Shown: positions 8,501-16,206 of the stretch, piece after piece
Position numbering within the stretch: the first letter of the stretch is position 1
Layout of the letters: each line of letters opens with the position of its first letter
From: Candidatus Bathyarchaeota archaeon
Lineage (GTDB): Archaea; Asgardarchaeota; Lokiarchaeia; Sigyniarchaeales; Sigyniarchaeaceae
Length of the DNA: 24,015 nucleotides
Assembly: GCA_014729935.1 (NCBI GenBank)
Contig: WJJB01000235.1
Location: 1-24,015 of the forward strand
Reading direction: 5' to 3'
Notes under the pieces: model-generated
What the model saw: only the letters and a program-made list of their open reading frames with translations
Told to the model about the DNA's origin: nothing
Database searches by the model: none
Made by a program: the position numbers and the translations under genes

Positions 8501-11500
8501 GAGACTCGTGTAATTAGTACCATTGTAGAAAATGTTGAAGATGATGGTGCGCTTGTCCAATGCCATGGAAAGCGTTATCGTTCCGTTATCCACTTGATAA
8601 GGAGAACTACTTCCATTAGTGGCAAGCACGTACAGGGTCTTCAATCCAGGGGTATCTAATACCGTACCGATTCCCGTTTCCAAGGTAATGGTGTATTGAC
8701 CATCGCCAACATTGGTAACCGTGTAATTCGCCGGATCGATGGGATCCTGCATGGTTGCATCCGTGTATAGCGAGATGCTTGCTCCACTATACCTGATGGT
8801 TCCAGGGTAATCTGGATGCTGAAAGGTGATGATATATGGGCCGACTGGATCCCCCAAATTTCCCTGCAAGGTTCCATTTGATACCAGCAATCTGGATTTC
8901 CTGGGAGATATGTCGAAGGTACCTTCCAAGGTTATATCTTCGTGAAACGCCTTGAAGGCGGTAATGGTGAAAGGTTGCGATCCTGTATCCAAGCCGGTCG
9001 AATTCACGATGATATCGTAGCTTCCGTTGCCGTGATCCAAGAGTTGGTATTCCTGCAATTCGAAGGACACGTTCACCGAAGCCCCCGTGATTCCCGTGTT
9101 TCTCGAAGCATCCTCGTAATAAAACGGGATAGTCGCGTTGAATCCGTGTTCCAAGGCATGGTAACTGCTAAAGCTAGTGATCCGTGTTTCAACGCGCAAT
9201 TTCAAGTGCAGCATCATGGTGGCATTCTCGTATCCTTGCTTTGTCGCATTGATTTCGATCTGGTACATGCCTTCCTGCAATCCCGCAGTATCCAGCGAGT
9301 AATCATATATGCCAGCGCCAGATTCCACCAGTGAAAAATCAACGGTTGGGGAGCTATTCAATCTTCCCAATACCGTTGCACCTGGTATCAGGTTCTCCGT
9401 GAAGGAATCATTGTACGCGACGCGCAGCGGGACAATGGATTCCACGTTCTGCACGGTACCATTATCTAACTTCGCGTCAGAGGGGTACAGCAAGTTTAGA
9501 AGGGACGAGTGCTTGCTACAAATTGAAAAATTCACGAATCCCACTTCTGTACCATTTTCCCACGCGATGTACCCGTGGTATATCCCCCCCGTCGTGTTGG
9601 TGCTTGCAAATTCAACAGGATTGAAGGTGATATTATTTGTTTCCACCAAGGAAAAGGTATCGATGTACCAGCTTGTGCCAGCAGGTGTGAATACTTCCAA
9701 GATCACGCTTCCACTCGGTACGGATACTGTTCCATTGAAATTCGTGGAAAGGAACACCTGTTGCGAGTCATTGACCGTTAAATTCGCAAACCACGTGGTA
9801 TTATCCGGTGAGAAACGAGTGGTATTGATGAAGTTGCTGGATCTTGCTGTTACCTTGTGCCACCCCGGGGCACCGGTGGAGAACCAAAAGGAACCATCAC
9901 CCGTGGATCCATTCACGTACGCTTGTGTTCCACCGCTTGGGGTGAGCACCTCCACGATCTCCCACGTATCAGGGATTTCCACAGTCAAGTTGTACCCAGA
10001 GTAACCTGCTGGCAGGTACACGTTCTCGTAAAAAGACCAGTACACGTCACCCCAGGCATCAACGGTGGATAAAGTGCCTTCATGGGAAATATCTTGGATT
10101 CTCGTGGAGTTAAAAATGGTTTCAACCTCCATAACGCTTGTCACGTCGAATTCCAAGTGTCCTGCATCGGTGGTGAAGGTTAAGTTTAGGGGGTTGATGG
10201 TCCAAGTTCCGCTCTCCGCGAATGTTGCATCGCCCCATTTACTTCCAGTGCCATCTTGAATTGGGTTCCCGTTTACTTGCAGGTTGATTCCTGGTTGGGT
10301 GGCATTTGCAAGCGTGGTCAAGACAAGCTTGATATCATCCACCACGAGCAATTGTCTCTCCCGGTGCTCGAAGCCGGAAAATAACACGGATTCATCGTAA
10401 TCGTATCGCAAACCAACCGAAAGCTTGATTTCCGAACCAGAACCAATGGCATCGAATAAGTTCGTGGTGTTTTCCCATAATGCCATCCATATTTTCCCAG
10501 TTGACTGCCATTGCCGCATTGCCTGGCTGATGGCAGAAAAACCCCTGGTATACACGACGGTGTCATTGATGGCGACGAAGAGTTGTAAATCACCCGTTGG
10601 TAATACCTTGTCTCCATAATAATCAAGCTCGATGTAACCATCGAGCACCTTCCCACGGGAGATGGGTATGGTTTGGTAGAATTCCACCCTATCAGAAGGC
10701 TCGTATGAAAAAACATCCCAACCGTATCCCCCGCCAGTTGTTTCATTCACGGCTTGGAGTTCCAATGCAAGGCCGATCTCATCGTCCCGCTCGGCGCCGT
10801 AGCCAGAGGCTCGGCCATCGTAAAATTGGTAATTATAATCGAAAACCCAATTGTTTTCTCTTTCCGTGAGATTCAAGGAGGGATAATCCACCCATTCTAC
10901 ATGATCGATACGATATCCTGGATTGTATGGGATCTCACCCCGTCTTGTGTTGTCCGAAATATAGGTCAAGTTAATGTAGTCCGTCCTGAACCACGGGGTG
11001 ACCACGTTCTCGTGATACCCGGTGAAGTCCATCAAGTATTGTGATTCATTGTCCAGCAAGACCAAGTAGTCGTATCCCTCTTGGAAATTAACGTGTGAGA
11101 AGTTAAGTCGCATGTGGGTGCCGCTGGTTGCATTGATCTTGATTAATTCCGATCCAAGAGGTTGATCATCAAGATAATGGTTCCAATTGATGGTAATATT
11201 GTATTGGATGGCTTTGCTTGCAAAATTTGCTTCAGCAACATCGGACCATTGGTACTTGTCGATCTTGTAACCGTAATACTGGATGGTACCATCTGAAGTC
11301 AAATTCAAGGTGATCTCGTTCGATTCTATCCATGGCAACCATTCATCCGTGTAATATGACCCACCCGTGTCGTAAGTCAATACGGGATTGGAATCATTAT
11401 CATAAATCGTGAGATAATCATAGCCACCACCTTCAAGTTCAACAGCTGAGAAATGGGCCCTCATGAATCTCGTTCCTGGTGCTGCAGACGATATAATATC

Positions 11501-12304
11501 ACCAGTTGACCCGTCCAAGTTTGGAGGGTAATCATGTGGGCTCTCCAAAGAAATGTTATATGTTTCATTGACAGGCACAACGAGCACGTGGTCAATGGTG
11601 AAAAGATTCTCCAATTCAACATTCCCATTGCTGGTGTAGCCCACGTAGAAAGATGAGTTTTGGAACCAATCAGTGTAGAAATTGGTTTGAGAGCTAGAGA
11701 TTGAATGGAGGATGTTGAAATCGGCATCATAAAACTCCAAGTCATCCGAGACATGGATGTTGATTTCCTGGAAATGAACCCTCATGGCACGTATGGAATC
11801 GTTTGAATAGAACTGATACGAATCAATAAATGCCATGTCCGGGAAATAGGTGCCATTCGGGTAATGGTAATCAACCACCTCTTGATTTATCACGAACGCC
11901 GGATTGCTGCCGGGATCCACGATGCTATCGTTATAAGATCCTCCAGTCACCCAATCCCTTGTATCCTTAATCCCGGTAACACTGGTGTTGTACTTGATTC
12001 CTTGCCAGTTATTGGCTCCATCCACGAATAAGGAAACATTGGTATTGCTCGTATTGGATATACCCACGCCCGGGCTGCTATCGGTGAAAATTGCTCTTGC
12101 AGTCCCTTGCCTGGGAGCGCCTGCACCAAGGTAGGATCCTGTATCTACGGAAATGGCGGACGGATGTGTTTGATGACCATGGTCCATTTTCTTTCCAAGG
12201 TCGCGGGAATCCATTGAAGGAAACCGAACCATGATTCCTAAAAAGCAGATGGATGAGATGATAATGGAAATAACGAGTGATTTGTATGAATACGAGCGGG
12301 ACAT
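5516..12304 (-). CDS. giant surface receptor-like protein: CUB-like and Ig-like ectodomain, TM, zinc finger, longin-like domain
   Basis: The protein has about 2262 residues. The ATG at 12304 is chosen over an upstream TTG because GGAG lies about 10 bases before it and the signal/anchor helix (8-26) follows directly. Domains: three CUB-like units (about 162-242, 255-353, 395-472; MRAHFSAVE ... YDYLTIYD); a jelly-roll-like region (about 487-662) ending VVDDIKLVL; then Ig-like beta domains to about 1990. Within these, about 1040-1356 is repeated as 1359-1680. A transmembrane helix (about 1995-2020) is followed by basic RPKIIKRR. The cytosolic side has an eight-ligand finger (C2038, H2041, C2053, C2056, C2061, C2064, C2075, C2078), a longin/roadblock-like alpha-beta domain (about 2090-2200) and a Lys/Gly-rich tail. 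Dozens of N-x-S/T sequons imply a glycosylated exterior. Adhesion or sensing with inward signalling is inferred; no ligand is known. Confidence 0.85.
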   Translation of the reverse strand: MSRSYSYKSLVISIIISSICFLGIMVRFPSMDSRDLGKKMDHGHQTHPSAISVDTGSYLGAGAPRQGTARAIFTDSSPGVGISNTSNTNVSLFVDGANNWQGIKYNTSVTGIKDTRDWVTGGSYNDSIVDPGSNPAFVINQEVVDYHYPNGTYFPDMAFIDSYQFYSNDSIRAMRVHFQEINIHVSDDLEFYDADFNILHSISSSQTNFYTDWFQNSSFYVGYTSNGNVELENLFTIDHVLVVPVNETYNISLESPHDYPPNLDGSTGDIISSAAPGTRFMRAHFSAVELEGGGYDYLTIYDNDSNPVLTYDTGGSYYTDEWLPWIESNEITLNLTSDGTIQYYGYKIDKYQWSDVAEANFASKAIQYNITINWNHYLDDQPLGSELIKINATSGTHMRLNFSHVNFQEGYDYLVLLDNESQYLMDFTGYHENVVTPWFRTDYINLTYISDNTRRGEIPYNPGYRIDHVEWVDYPSLNLTERENNWVFDYNYQFYDGRASGYGAERDDEIGLALELQAVNETTGGGYGWDVFSYEPSDRVEFYQTIPISRGKVLDGYIELDYYGDKVLPTGDLQLFVAINDTVVYTRGFSAISQAMRQWQSTGKIWMALWENTTNLFDAIGSGSEIKLSVGLRYDYDESVLFSGFEHRERQLLVVDDIKLVLTTLANATQPGINLQVNGNPIQDGTGSKWGDATFAESGTWTINPLNLTFTTDAGHLEFDVTSVMEVETIFNSTRIQDISHEGTLSTVDAWGDVYWSFYENVYLPAGYSGYNLTVEIPDTWEIVEVLTPSGGTQAYVNGSTGDGSFWFSTGAPGWHKVTARSSNFINTTRFSPDNTTWFANLTVNDSQQVFLSTNFNGTVSVPSGSVILEVFTPAGTSWYIDTFSLVETNNITFNPVEFASTNTTGGIYHGYIAWENGTEVGFVNFSICSKHSSLLNLLYPSDAKLDNGTVQNVESIVPLRVAYNDSFTENLIPGATVLGRLNSSPTVDFSLVESGAGIYDYSLDTAGLQEGMYQIEINATKQGYENATMMLHLKLRVETRITSFSSYHALEHGFNATIPFYYEDASRNTGITGASVNVSFELQEYQLLDHGNGSYDIIVNSTGLDTGSQPFTITAFKAFHEDITLEGTFDISPRKSRLLVSNGTLQGNLGDPVGPYIITFQHPDYPGTIRYSGASISLYTDATMQDPIDPANYTVTNVGDGQYTITLETGIGTVLDTPGLKTLYVLATNGSSSPYQVDNGTITLSMALDKRTIIFNIFYNGTNYTSLNTISTGLQNDLEFNVTIVDNETGSPVTGYQVDFNITNGHSGNFGLVGDTFSTIVDHGNLSEGTFVITIEGSGIIHEAFGKQFVLIVQPITTYTEGFESFYLVEHGFPANISFHYHDATNDLPVPGASINVTLAGIGVIESGNYTLVDHSNGNYSIILDTTWLVPAKRSMSIGIGKANHAPAILNGTLELRERASELEIVNSSLSGYMPDDIGPVHVLYYHPGYPGTLNYTDATISLYLDASFTQPIHPSNYSITPLPDGTFSLSIRTGSGTPFNSPGIKNIYMHAENDSASPWYIATDSAYLSFALSLRPVNATVFLNDVNITGESGFSFNTKQSMIMNLSLQDQVNGSVPMLDIDYNVSGGPVGSFLLQDGNYTANISNGNFSTGIHVLSINSSAGYYETVSFVFLINIIPLQLEINVSVNASAVVLNSRIDTTVGQNVSIGVSLQDATTGSAVTGATVLLAIDGGIPVAMGFNGTTHESELASGDLGAGFHSLSLEASAANYSSAFFSFIIYVERRGINATARFNGTTWDGLSAVSYVLDEVIHVEIQGVDQATGSPIHISEIALQLPPVIISFINDSAGTMHSIRFNASLLSIGKHLLGFELEGDDYIGTTFNVVIDVLPMPMNLTPVAPGGIISGTPGGNALIMVNLHMPDGTPVIGANVSYTWIGGFDFLQDEGNGSYSVTIDLPRSSGIHVIEIQAYYSDDREVSTIDLTLSIQQKTTGPKSILITALVIGGLFLALFLIAYFTYLRPKIIKRRMVKFEDVKTCTVHKGPITDGLTYVCPTCGSIYCTKCAQALYNNNDRCWSCHAPIQPFAVSYLDDWRNNLIHMLVFLNGTTEPIHEQALSGEDVLVPEIFSLLKKNIATQVIKMSKGKEATIVQEYFNSKILYHKGEFVTVVIISRIESSFIKEKMKAFIQDFELLFYDKDSKSWKEGMQNKFTTKTTFLVEKMFIREEKDTGDGKGKKGSKGKGTKESGGNHVDPSGAGHKQSR

Positions 12305-12360
12305 GTGCGCATTTCTCCATGCGGTGTGTTCCAAGTTTCAAGTATGAAAAACTACTCATC

Positions 12361-12370
12361 AAATTTAACC
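12361..12370 (-). promoter_or_regulatory. candidate TATA box of the surface-protein gene
   Basis: On the minus strand GGTTAAATTT lies 57 bases upstream of the ATG at 12304. It would place transcription start near 12338 with a leader of about 34 bases containing the GGAG ribosome site. The match to the archaeal TATA consensus is moderate. Confidence 0.3.
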
Positions 12371-12444
12371 TAATGCCAATAATAGTTAAGTGGTGAGAAT
12401 GATCTTTCTATTTTACAATTGACTTCCATCACGCAACTCTCTTA

Positions 12445-12501
12445 TCTTGAAAAAGCACGCCCTAAACTAAAGGGCGTGGCTTTCTGGTGGAAAACGGGTA
12501 A
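12445..12501 (+). repeat. dispersed hairpin repeat, copy D (best stem)
   Basis: CACGCCCT (12456-12463) pairs perfectly with AGGGCGTG (12471-12478) around the loop AAACTAA. It is followed by GCTTTC and a GGAAAACGGGTAAAG tail. It faces copy E (12552-12600, minus strand) across about 50 bases, so the two form an inverted pair between the surface-protein promoter and the BpsA stop. Confidence 0.7.
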
Positions 12502-12551
12502 AGCTCAAGTGCCTTCCGTGCAAGGGCCATAATCATGGAATCAAGAGATGG

Positions 12552-12600
12552 AACCAAGCCACGACCTTTAGTTCGGTTTAGGTGCTGGTAGTTGACTTGA
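12552..12600 (-). repeat. dispersed hairpin repeat, copy E, overlapping the bpsA 3' end
   Basis: On the minus strand it reads AAGTCAACTACCAGCACC, then TAAACCGAACTAAAGGTCGT and GGCTT. This is the same order of blocks as the other copies, with several substitutions and a 4-base loop expansion. The first part is translated as the last residues (STTST) and stop of BpsA. Confidence 0.55.
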
Positions 12601-13660
12601 AATCATTGGTATATAACACGCCCGCATATCCTTCCCCGGGGGGAATTGGTGGCTTGATGTCTCCTGAAGCCACGAGCACCATAATCCTTGATTGATTGCC
12701 AATGATGTTCCCTCCTTCGTACTTGTTGAAACCAGGAATCACCTGTTCAAGCAAGAATCCCGAATTGATCATGATCTCTTGCATTTGACGTGTTAGATCG
12801 GAATCAACGTGACCGAAGGATACGAAGAGCTTCGAACCCTTTTCATTTCGAAGAGCTGCCGCTATCCTGGAAAAAAATAAGGTGAATCCTGCTAAGGTGT
12901 ACGGGGGATCGATGAACCCAACATCATGCTGGTACCTGAATTTTAGTGGGAGTGGATTCCTTGCATCGTACTTCAATGCAATGATTGCCGAGGGATCATC
13001 ACGCAGGTGCTGGTACTTTGCATTGATCCCATCCCTGATCCTTCCATCAATTTCTAGCACTGAAATCGAGAATGGCAAATCATCCTGTTCGTTCAATGGA
13101 ATGAAATAATCTTGCCTGAATTCTTCCAAGCAGCATGCAATGGACATGAAATCATCATCACCGAGAAACATGATATCGGTTCCATCAAGTGCGTGCCAAG
13201 CATGCAACAGCAATAACCGGGATAGCATGGTACCTGGCGTGCATTTTGCTTGATCCAAGGTCACGTCAGCGCTGGGCCTGGTTGCAGCGAGTGTTTCAAG
13301 AGCCTTTTTCAAGCCTTGATGCATGCCACGAACATCAATTTCCAAGCCTGTTCCCTTGCACGGGATGCAATCCTGCACGGGTAAAGACCGGATCCCTGCT
13401 TGTTGCTCGGTATACATCATGCCACTCTCGGTGAAAAGAATGCCATTCTTATCACGGTAAAGCAAGCCATCGTCGCATAACTTGTTGATGATCAATGAAA
13501 CGATAGGTGGAGCCATTCTCGTGCTTTTTGCCAAGTTCCGAAGGGACATTTTGCCGTGACGATGGAGCTCGATGATTACCTGCTTGATTCCCGATGCTCC
13601 CTCCACCAAGTTGATACGTTTCGCGATGCGCGCAAGATATTCCCTGAACTTGCCGTTCAT
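12578..13660 (-). CDS. bpsA: N4-bis(aminopropyl)spermidine synthase (branched-chain polyamine synthase)
   Basis: At 360 residues this fits the DUF43/BpsA family (about 350). The family transfers aminopropyl groups from decarboxylated S-adenosylmethionine to the internal nitrogen of spermidine, giving branched polyamines. Residues 20-85 form a winged-helix domain (MSLRNLAKSTRMAPPIVSLI) and C98-IP-C101-KGTG follows as in the family. The Rossmann-like catalytic domain shows FLGDDD (165-170), the acidic motif tied to activity, and DPPYT (251-255). NKYEGG (312-317) is also present. The enzyme is cytosolic, and the products are known to stabilise nucleic acids, mainly in thermophiles. It starts 75 bases after porB on the same strand, so readthrough is possible, but a T-run lies between. 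Its last five residues and stop come from a repeat copy, so the C-terminus may be altered without touching the catalytic core. Confidence 0.88.
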   Translation of the reverse strand: MNGKFREYLARIAKRINLVEGASGIKQVIIELHRHGKMSLRNLAKSTRMAPPIVSLIINKLCDDGLLYRDKNGILFTESGMMYTEQQAGIRSLPVQDCIPCKGTGLEIDVRGMHQGLKKALETLAATRPSADVTLDQAKCTPGTMLSRLLLLHAWHALDGTDIMFLGDDDFMSIACCLEEFRQDYFIPLNEQDDLPFSISVLEIDGRIRDGINAKYQHLRDDPSAIIALKYDARNPLPLKFRYQHDVGFIDPPYTLAGFTLFFSRIAAALRNEKGSKLFVSFGHVDSDLTRQMQEIMINSGFLLEQVIPGFNKYEGGNIIGNQSRIMVLVASGDIKPPIPPGEGYAGVLYTNDFKSTTST

Positions 13661-13702
13661 GAGGGATAAAGGTATGTAGATCCTAAAAAATGCACGAGCT
13701 TT

Positions 13703-13718
13703 GAATACTAAAAAAGGA
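13703..13718 (-). terminator. T-rich archaeal terminator candidate after porB
   Basis: About 20 bases past the porB stop the minus strand reads TTCTTCTCCTTTTTTAG. A run of six T's after a pyrimidine stretch is the usual form of an intrinsic archaeal terminator. It would separate the por operon from bpsA. Confidence 0.35.
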
Positions 13719-13735
13719 GAAGAATTCTTGATGCA

Positions 13736-14650
13736 TTAAAGGAATTGGTTGATGAAATTCCAATGATTATCCACGTATTCTTGATAATACTCGATATGCT
13801 CTGGTTGGATATGCTTGAATCTTCCTTGCAACTTCAAGTATTCCTCCACCTTGAGGCGCTTGGATGGATCAAGGCAACGCTCGGATTCAGGCGAGAGGAA
13901 CATCTTGCCATCGATGATTTCAAATAGTGGGAATATACCGCTCTTCACGGCTAATCGGCCCATTTCTATTGATTGGTCGGTTGGAAATCCCCACCCTGGC
14001 GGGCAAGGAATCAGCGTGTGGATGTATCGGGTTCCAGTGAAAAGTTTCGCCTTCTTGAATTTTGCATACACGTCTTGGGGGTACGAAGAGCAACTGGTCG
14101 CAATATATGGAATGCCATGGGCATGCATGATCATCGGCATGTTCTTCTTGTGCTCCAGTTTCCCGTGTGGCGTGGTGGTCGTGTATGCCATGTAGGGAGT
14201 TTGACCGCTTCTCTGGGTTCCCGTGTTGGAATACATCTCGTTATCATAACATGCATAAATGAAATTAGTGTTCCGTTCCGCAGCACCGCTCAAGCCTTGG
14301 ATACCAATATCCGAGGTCCCTCCATCACCTGCAAAGCCACACACGGTGATTTCATCACCCAATCCTTTCGCTTCAAGGGCTGCAACAATGCCGGAGGCAG
14401 AGGCAGCCGTTGTTTCAAAAGTCGTATGGACCACGTTCATCTTCACGGATGTCTTGTGGTACAAGCCATGTAGCACCGTCAGGCAGCTAGCAGGCACGGT
14501 GATGATGGTTTTCTTTCCCAAGGCTTTGAGTGCCATGCGGTAGTAGAGACTCATGCTACATCCCGCGCACGATCTATTACCAGGTAGGAGGAATTCCTGC
14601 TCGGGAAGATCATCCGGTCGCAATCGTTTCGTTTCAATCATGTCCATCAT
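13736..14650 (-). CDS. porB: pyruvate:ferredoxin oxidoreductase, beta subunit
   Basis: The 304-residue thiamine-diphosphate subunit catalyses, with its partners, CoA-dependent oxidative decarboxylation of pyruvate to acetyl-CoA while reducing ferredoxin. The diphosphate/Mg site is GDGG (108-111) through NEMYSNTG (137-144). The loop TQRSGQTPYMA is typical of PorB. C28, C31, C56 and C216 are the expected ligands of the proximal 4Fe-4S cluster. The ATG overlaps the TGA of porA (ATGA) and has a GGAG site upstream, implying translational coupling. It is the last gene of porG-porD-porA-porB. Pyruvate is the likeliest substrate from the TQRSGQTP type of loop, but a related 2-oxoacid such as 2-oxoisovalerate cannot be fully excluded from sequence alone. 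Confidence 0.92.
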   Translation of the reverse strand: MMDMIETKRLRPDDLPEQEFLLPGNRSCAGCSMSLYYRMALKALGKKTIITVPASCLTVLHGLYHKTSVKMNVVHTTFETTAASASGIVAALEAKGLGDEITVCGFAGDGGTSDIGIQGLSGAAERNTNFIYACYDNEMYSNTGTQRSGQTPYMAYTTTTPHGKLEHKKNMPMIMHAHGIPYIATSCSSYPQDVYAKFKKAKLFTGTRYIHTLIPCPPGWGFPTDQSIEMGRLAVKSGIFPLFEIIDGKMFLSPESERCLDPSKRLKVEEYLKLQGRFKHIQPEHIEYYQEYVDNHWNFINQFL

Positions 14651-15888
14651 TTATCAACTCCTAGCCACTTGGTTTCATCAGGCACTTCATTCTTTTCAGC
14701 ATATTCCATGGCCATCTTTGTACCATGTATCACGTGTTCTGTCTTGAAATCCCTACCACCCAATCCAACGATAAATCCTTGCACGTGAGGTTGATGCTTC
14801 CTATTATACAAGGCACTCTTGAGTTCTGCCGATATTGCACCCTCAAGACCGTATGCAACATCCCGGTCGAAAACAACGACTTGCTTGACATTCTTTAAAG
14901 CCTCCCTGATTCTAGCCTTCGGGAACGGCCTGAATAATCTGATTGTAAGAACACCTGCCTTGATTCCTTGCTCGCGTAAGTGCGGTATTGCTTTCTTTGC
15001 TTGGCTCGATGCCGATCCCATGCCAACAATGGCAATGTCAGCATCCTCCATCTTGTATCCACGGACTACGCCACCGTGGTTGCGCCCGGACAAAGAAGCG
15101 AAATCTCGTTCAATATCCTCGAAGACATCAATTGCTTTTTCTATGGTTTTTTGCAACCTGTACCTGAACTCCATGTACCCCGGGAAACCTTCACGGGGAT
15201 CTGGAAGAGTCACGGGATTCACTCCTACCGGCTCATCGATTTTCTCGTGAAGTTTCAAGTGGGAATTGAAGGATGGTAGGAACGTGTCAACTTCATTCTG
15301 GGAGAGAAGCTCGACTGGCATCGTGGTATGGCTGAGTATGTATCCATCGAAGCATACCATGATTGGCAAGAAAATGTTATCATTCTCAGCTACCTTGTAT
15401 GCTTCCAGGACGGTATCATATATTTCTTGATTATCCTCGCAGAACACTTGCATCCAGCCTGTATCCCGTTGGCTGATTGCATCTTGGTGGTCCGTCCAGA
15501 CGCTCCACGGTGCAGCCAATGCCCGGGTAACGACGCACATGACCAAGGGTAATCTCGTGCCAGCGGCCCATGCTAGTTGCTCATTCATGTAAGCAAGCCC
15601 GTTTGCGGAAGTCGCGGTGAAGACCCTAGCTCCGGTGATGCTTGCACTGATGCAAGATGCCATGGCACTTTGTTCGGATTCAACCCGAATCATGCGGGCG
15701 CTCATTTCTCCAGATGCAATGAATTCTGATATTTTTTCAACGACGGGACTTTGAGGGGTGATTGGATACGCGGATACAACATCGACCCGTGCCATTCTGG
15801 CGGCATGAGATGCGGCATGGTTTCCCGTGAGTATTTCAACATGCCTTCCGCGTGTCGCCTGTGAATTTGATTCGTGTTTCAATTCCAT
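14647..15888 (-). CDS. porA: pyruvate:ferredoxin oxidoreductase, alpha subunit
   Basis: The protein has 413 residues, the normal length for the archaeal alpha subunit. The pyrimidine-binding domain holds AYPITPQSPVVE (40-51) and VESEQSAM (69-76), the glutamate region that activates thiamine diphosphate. Tyr/Thr-rich TSANGLAYMNEQ follows. The C-terminal transketolase-like domain starts near 270 (DIAIVGMGSASSQAKKA) and contains RLFRPFP. With PorB it forms the active-site dimer. A GAAGGAG site precedes the ATG, and only 14 bases separate it from porD, so it is in one operon. Nothing appears missing. Confidence 0.93.
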   Translation of the reverse strand: MELKHESNSQATRGRHVEILTGNHAASHAARMARVDVVSAYPITPQSPVVEKISEFIASGEMSARMIRVESEQSAMASCISASITGARVFTATSANGLAYMNEQLAWAAGTRLPLVMCVVTRALAAPWSVWTDHQDAISQRDTGWMQVFCEDNQEIYDTVLEAYKVAENDNIFLPIMVCFDGYILSHTTMPVELLSQNEVDTFLPSFNSHLKLHEKIDEPVGVNPVTLPDPREGFPGYMEFRYRLQKTIEKAIDVFEDIERDFASLSGRNHGGVVRGYKMEDADIAIVGMGSASSQAKKAIPHLREQGIKAGVLTIRLFRPFPKARIREALKNVKQVVVFDRDVAYGLEGAISAELKSALYNRKHQPHVQGFIVGLGGRDFKTEHVIHGTKMAMEYAEKNEVPDETKWLGVDK

Positions 15889-15902
15889 TCAGGAGCACTC
15901 CT

Positions 15903-16190
15903 TCATTCTTTTTTCATGGTTATTGCCCCGTGGGGGCATTCCGTAGAGCAGATCCCGCATCCCTTGCAATAATCCAAGTTAATCGTTGGTGGTCGGCTCT
16001 TAGTGATGGCGACCTCGGGACAAAACATCCAGCAGATGTGACATCTTGCCTTTTCACTCTTGATGAGAATGCATTTCTCCGGGTTGAACACGGGTTTGAA
16101 ACTACGCCAAGATCCAGTCTTGCCTGCTTCCCCTTCACTTGGAACTTGCACTGCTGCTATTGTTGATTTGGGATCCTTGTAATCTACCAT
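15903..16190 (-). CDS. porD: pyruvate:ferredoxin oxidoreductase, delta (ferredoxin-like) subunit
   Basis: This 95-residue protein carries two 4Fe-4S clusters that pass electrons from the PorB cluster to ferredoxin. The family signature TGSWRSFKPVF (25-35) precedes the clusters. The second motif is canonical (C75-KG-C78-GI-C81-STE-C85-P). The first is odd: C40 is nine residues, not two, from C50, then C53 and C57-P follow (CILIKSEKARCHICWMFCP). Ligands are all present, but the loop is enlarged by seven residues. The gene sits between porG (16 bases) and porA (14 bases) in the operon. Confidence 0.93.
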   Translation of the reverse strand: MVDYKDPKSTIAAVQVPSEGEAGKTGSWRSFKPVFNPEKCILIKSEKARCHICWMFCPEVAITKSRPPTINLDYCKGCGICSTECPHGAITMKKE

Positions 16191-16206
16191 TGTTATTCAC
16201 GTGAAA

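Noticed and set aside
8942..9334. 130-codon plus-strand open frame opposite the surface protein
   Set aside because: Shadow of the true minus-strand gene, with no ribosome site and no recognisable domain.
9309..10004. 231-codon plus-strand open frame opposite the surface protein
   Set aside because: It is antisense to the Ig-like region; its composition follows from the Thr/Asn/Val-rich gene on the other strand and shows no family.
16195..16206. TTCACGTGAA-type palindrome, also near 5261, 17776 and (partial) 23890
   Set aside because: Several occurrences are inside coding sequence as FHVK-type codons, so it looks like codon usage and not an operator.
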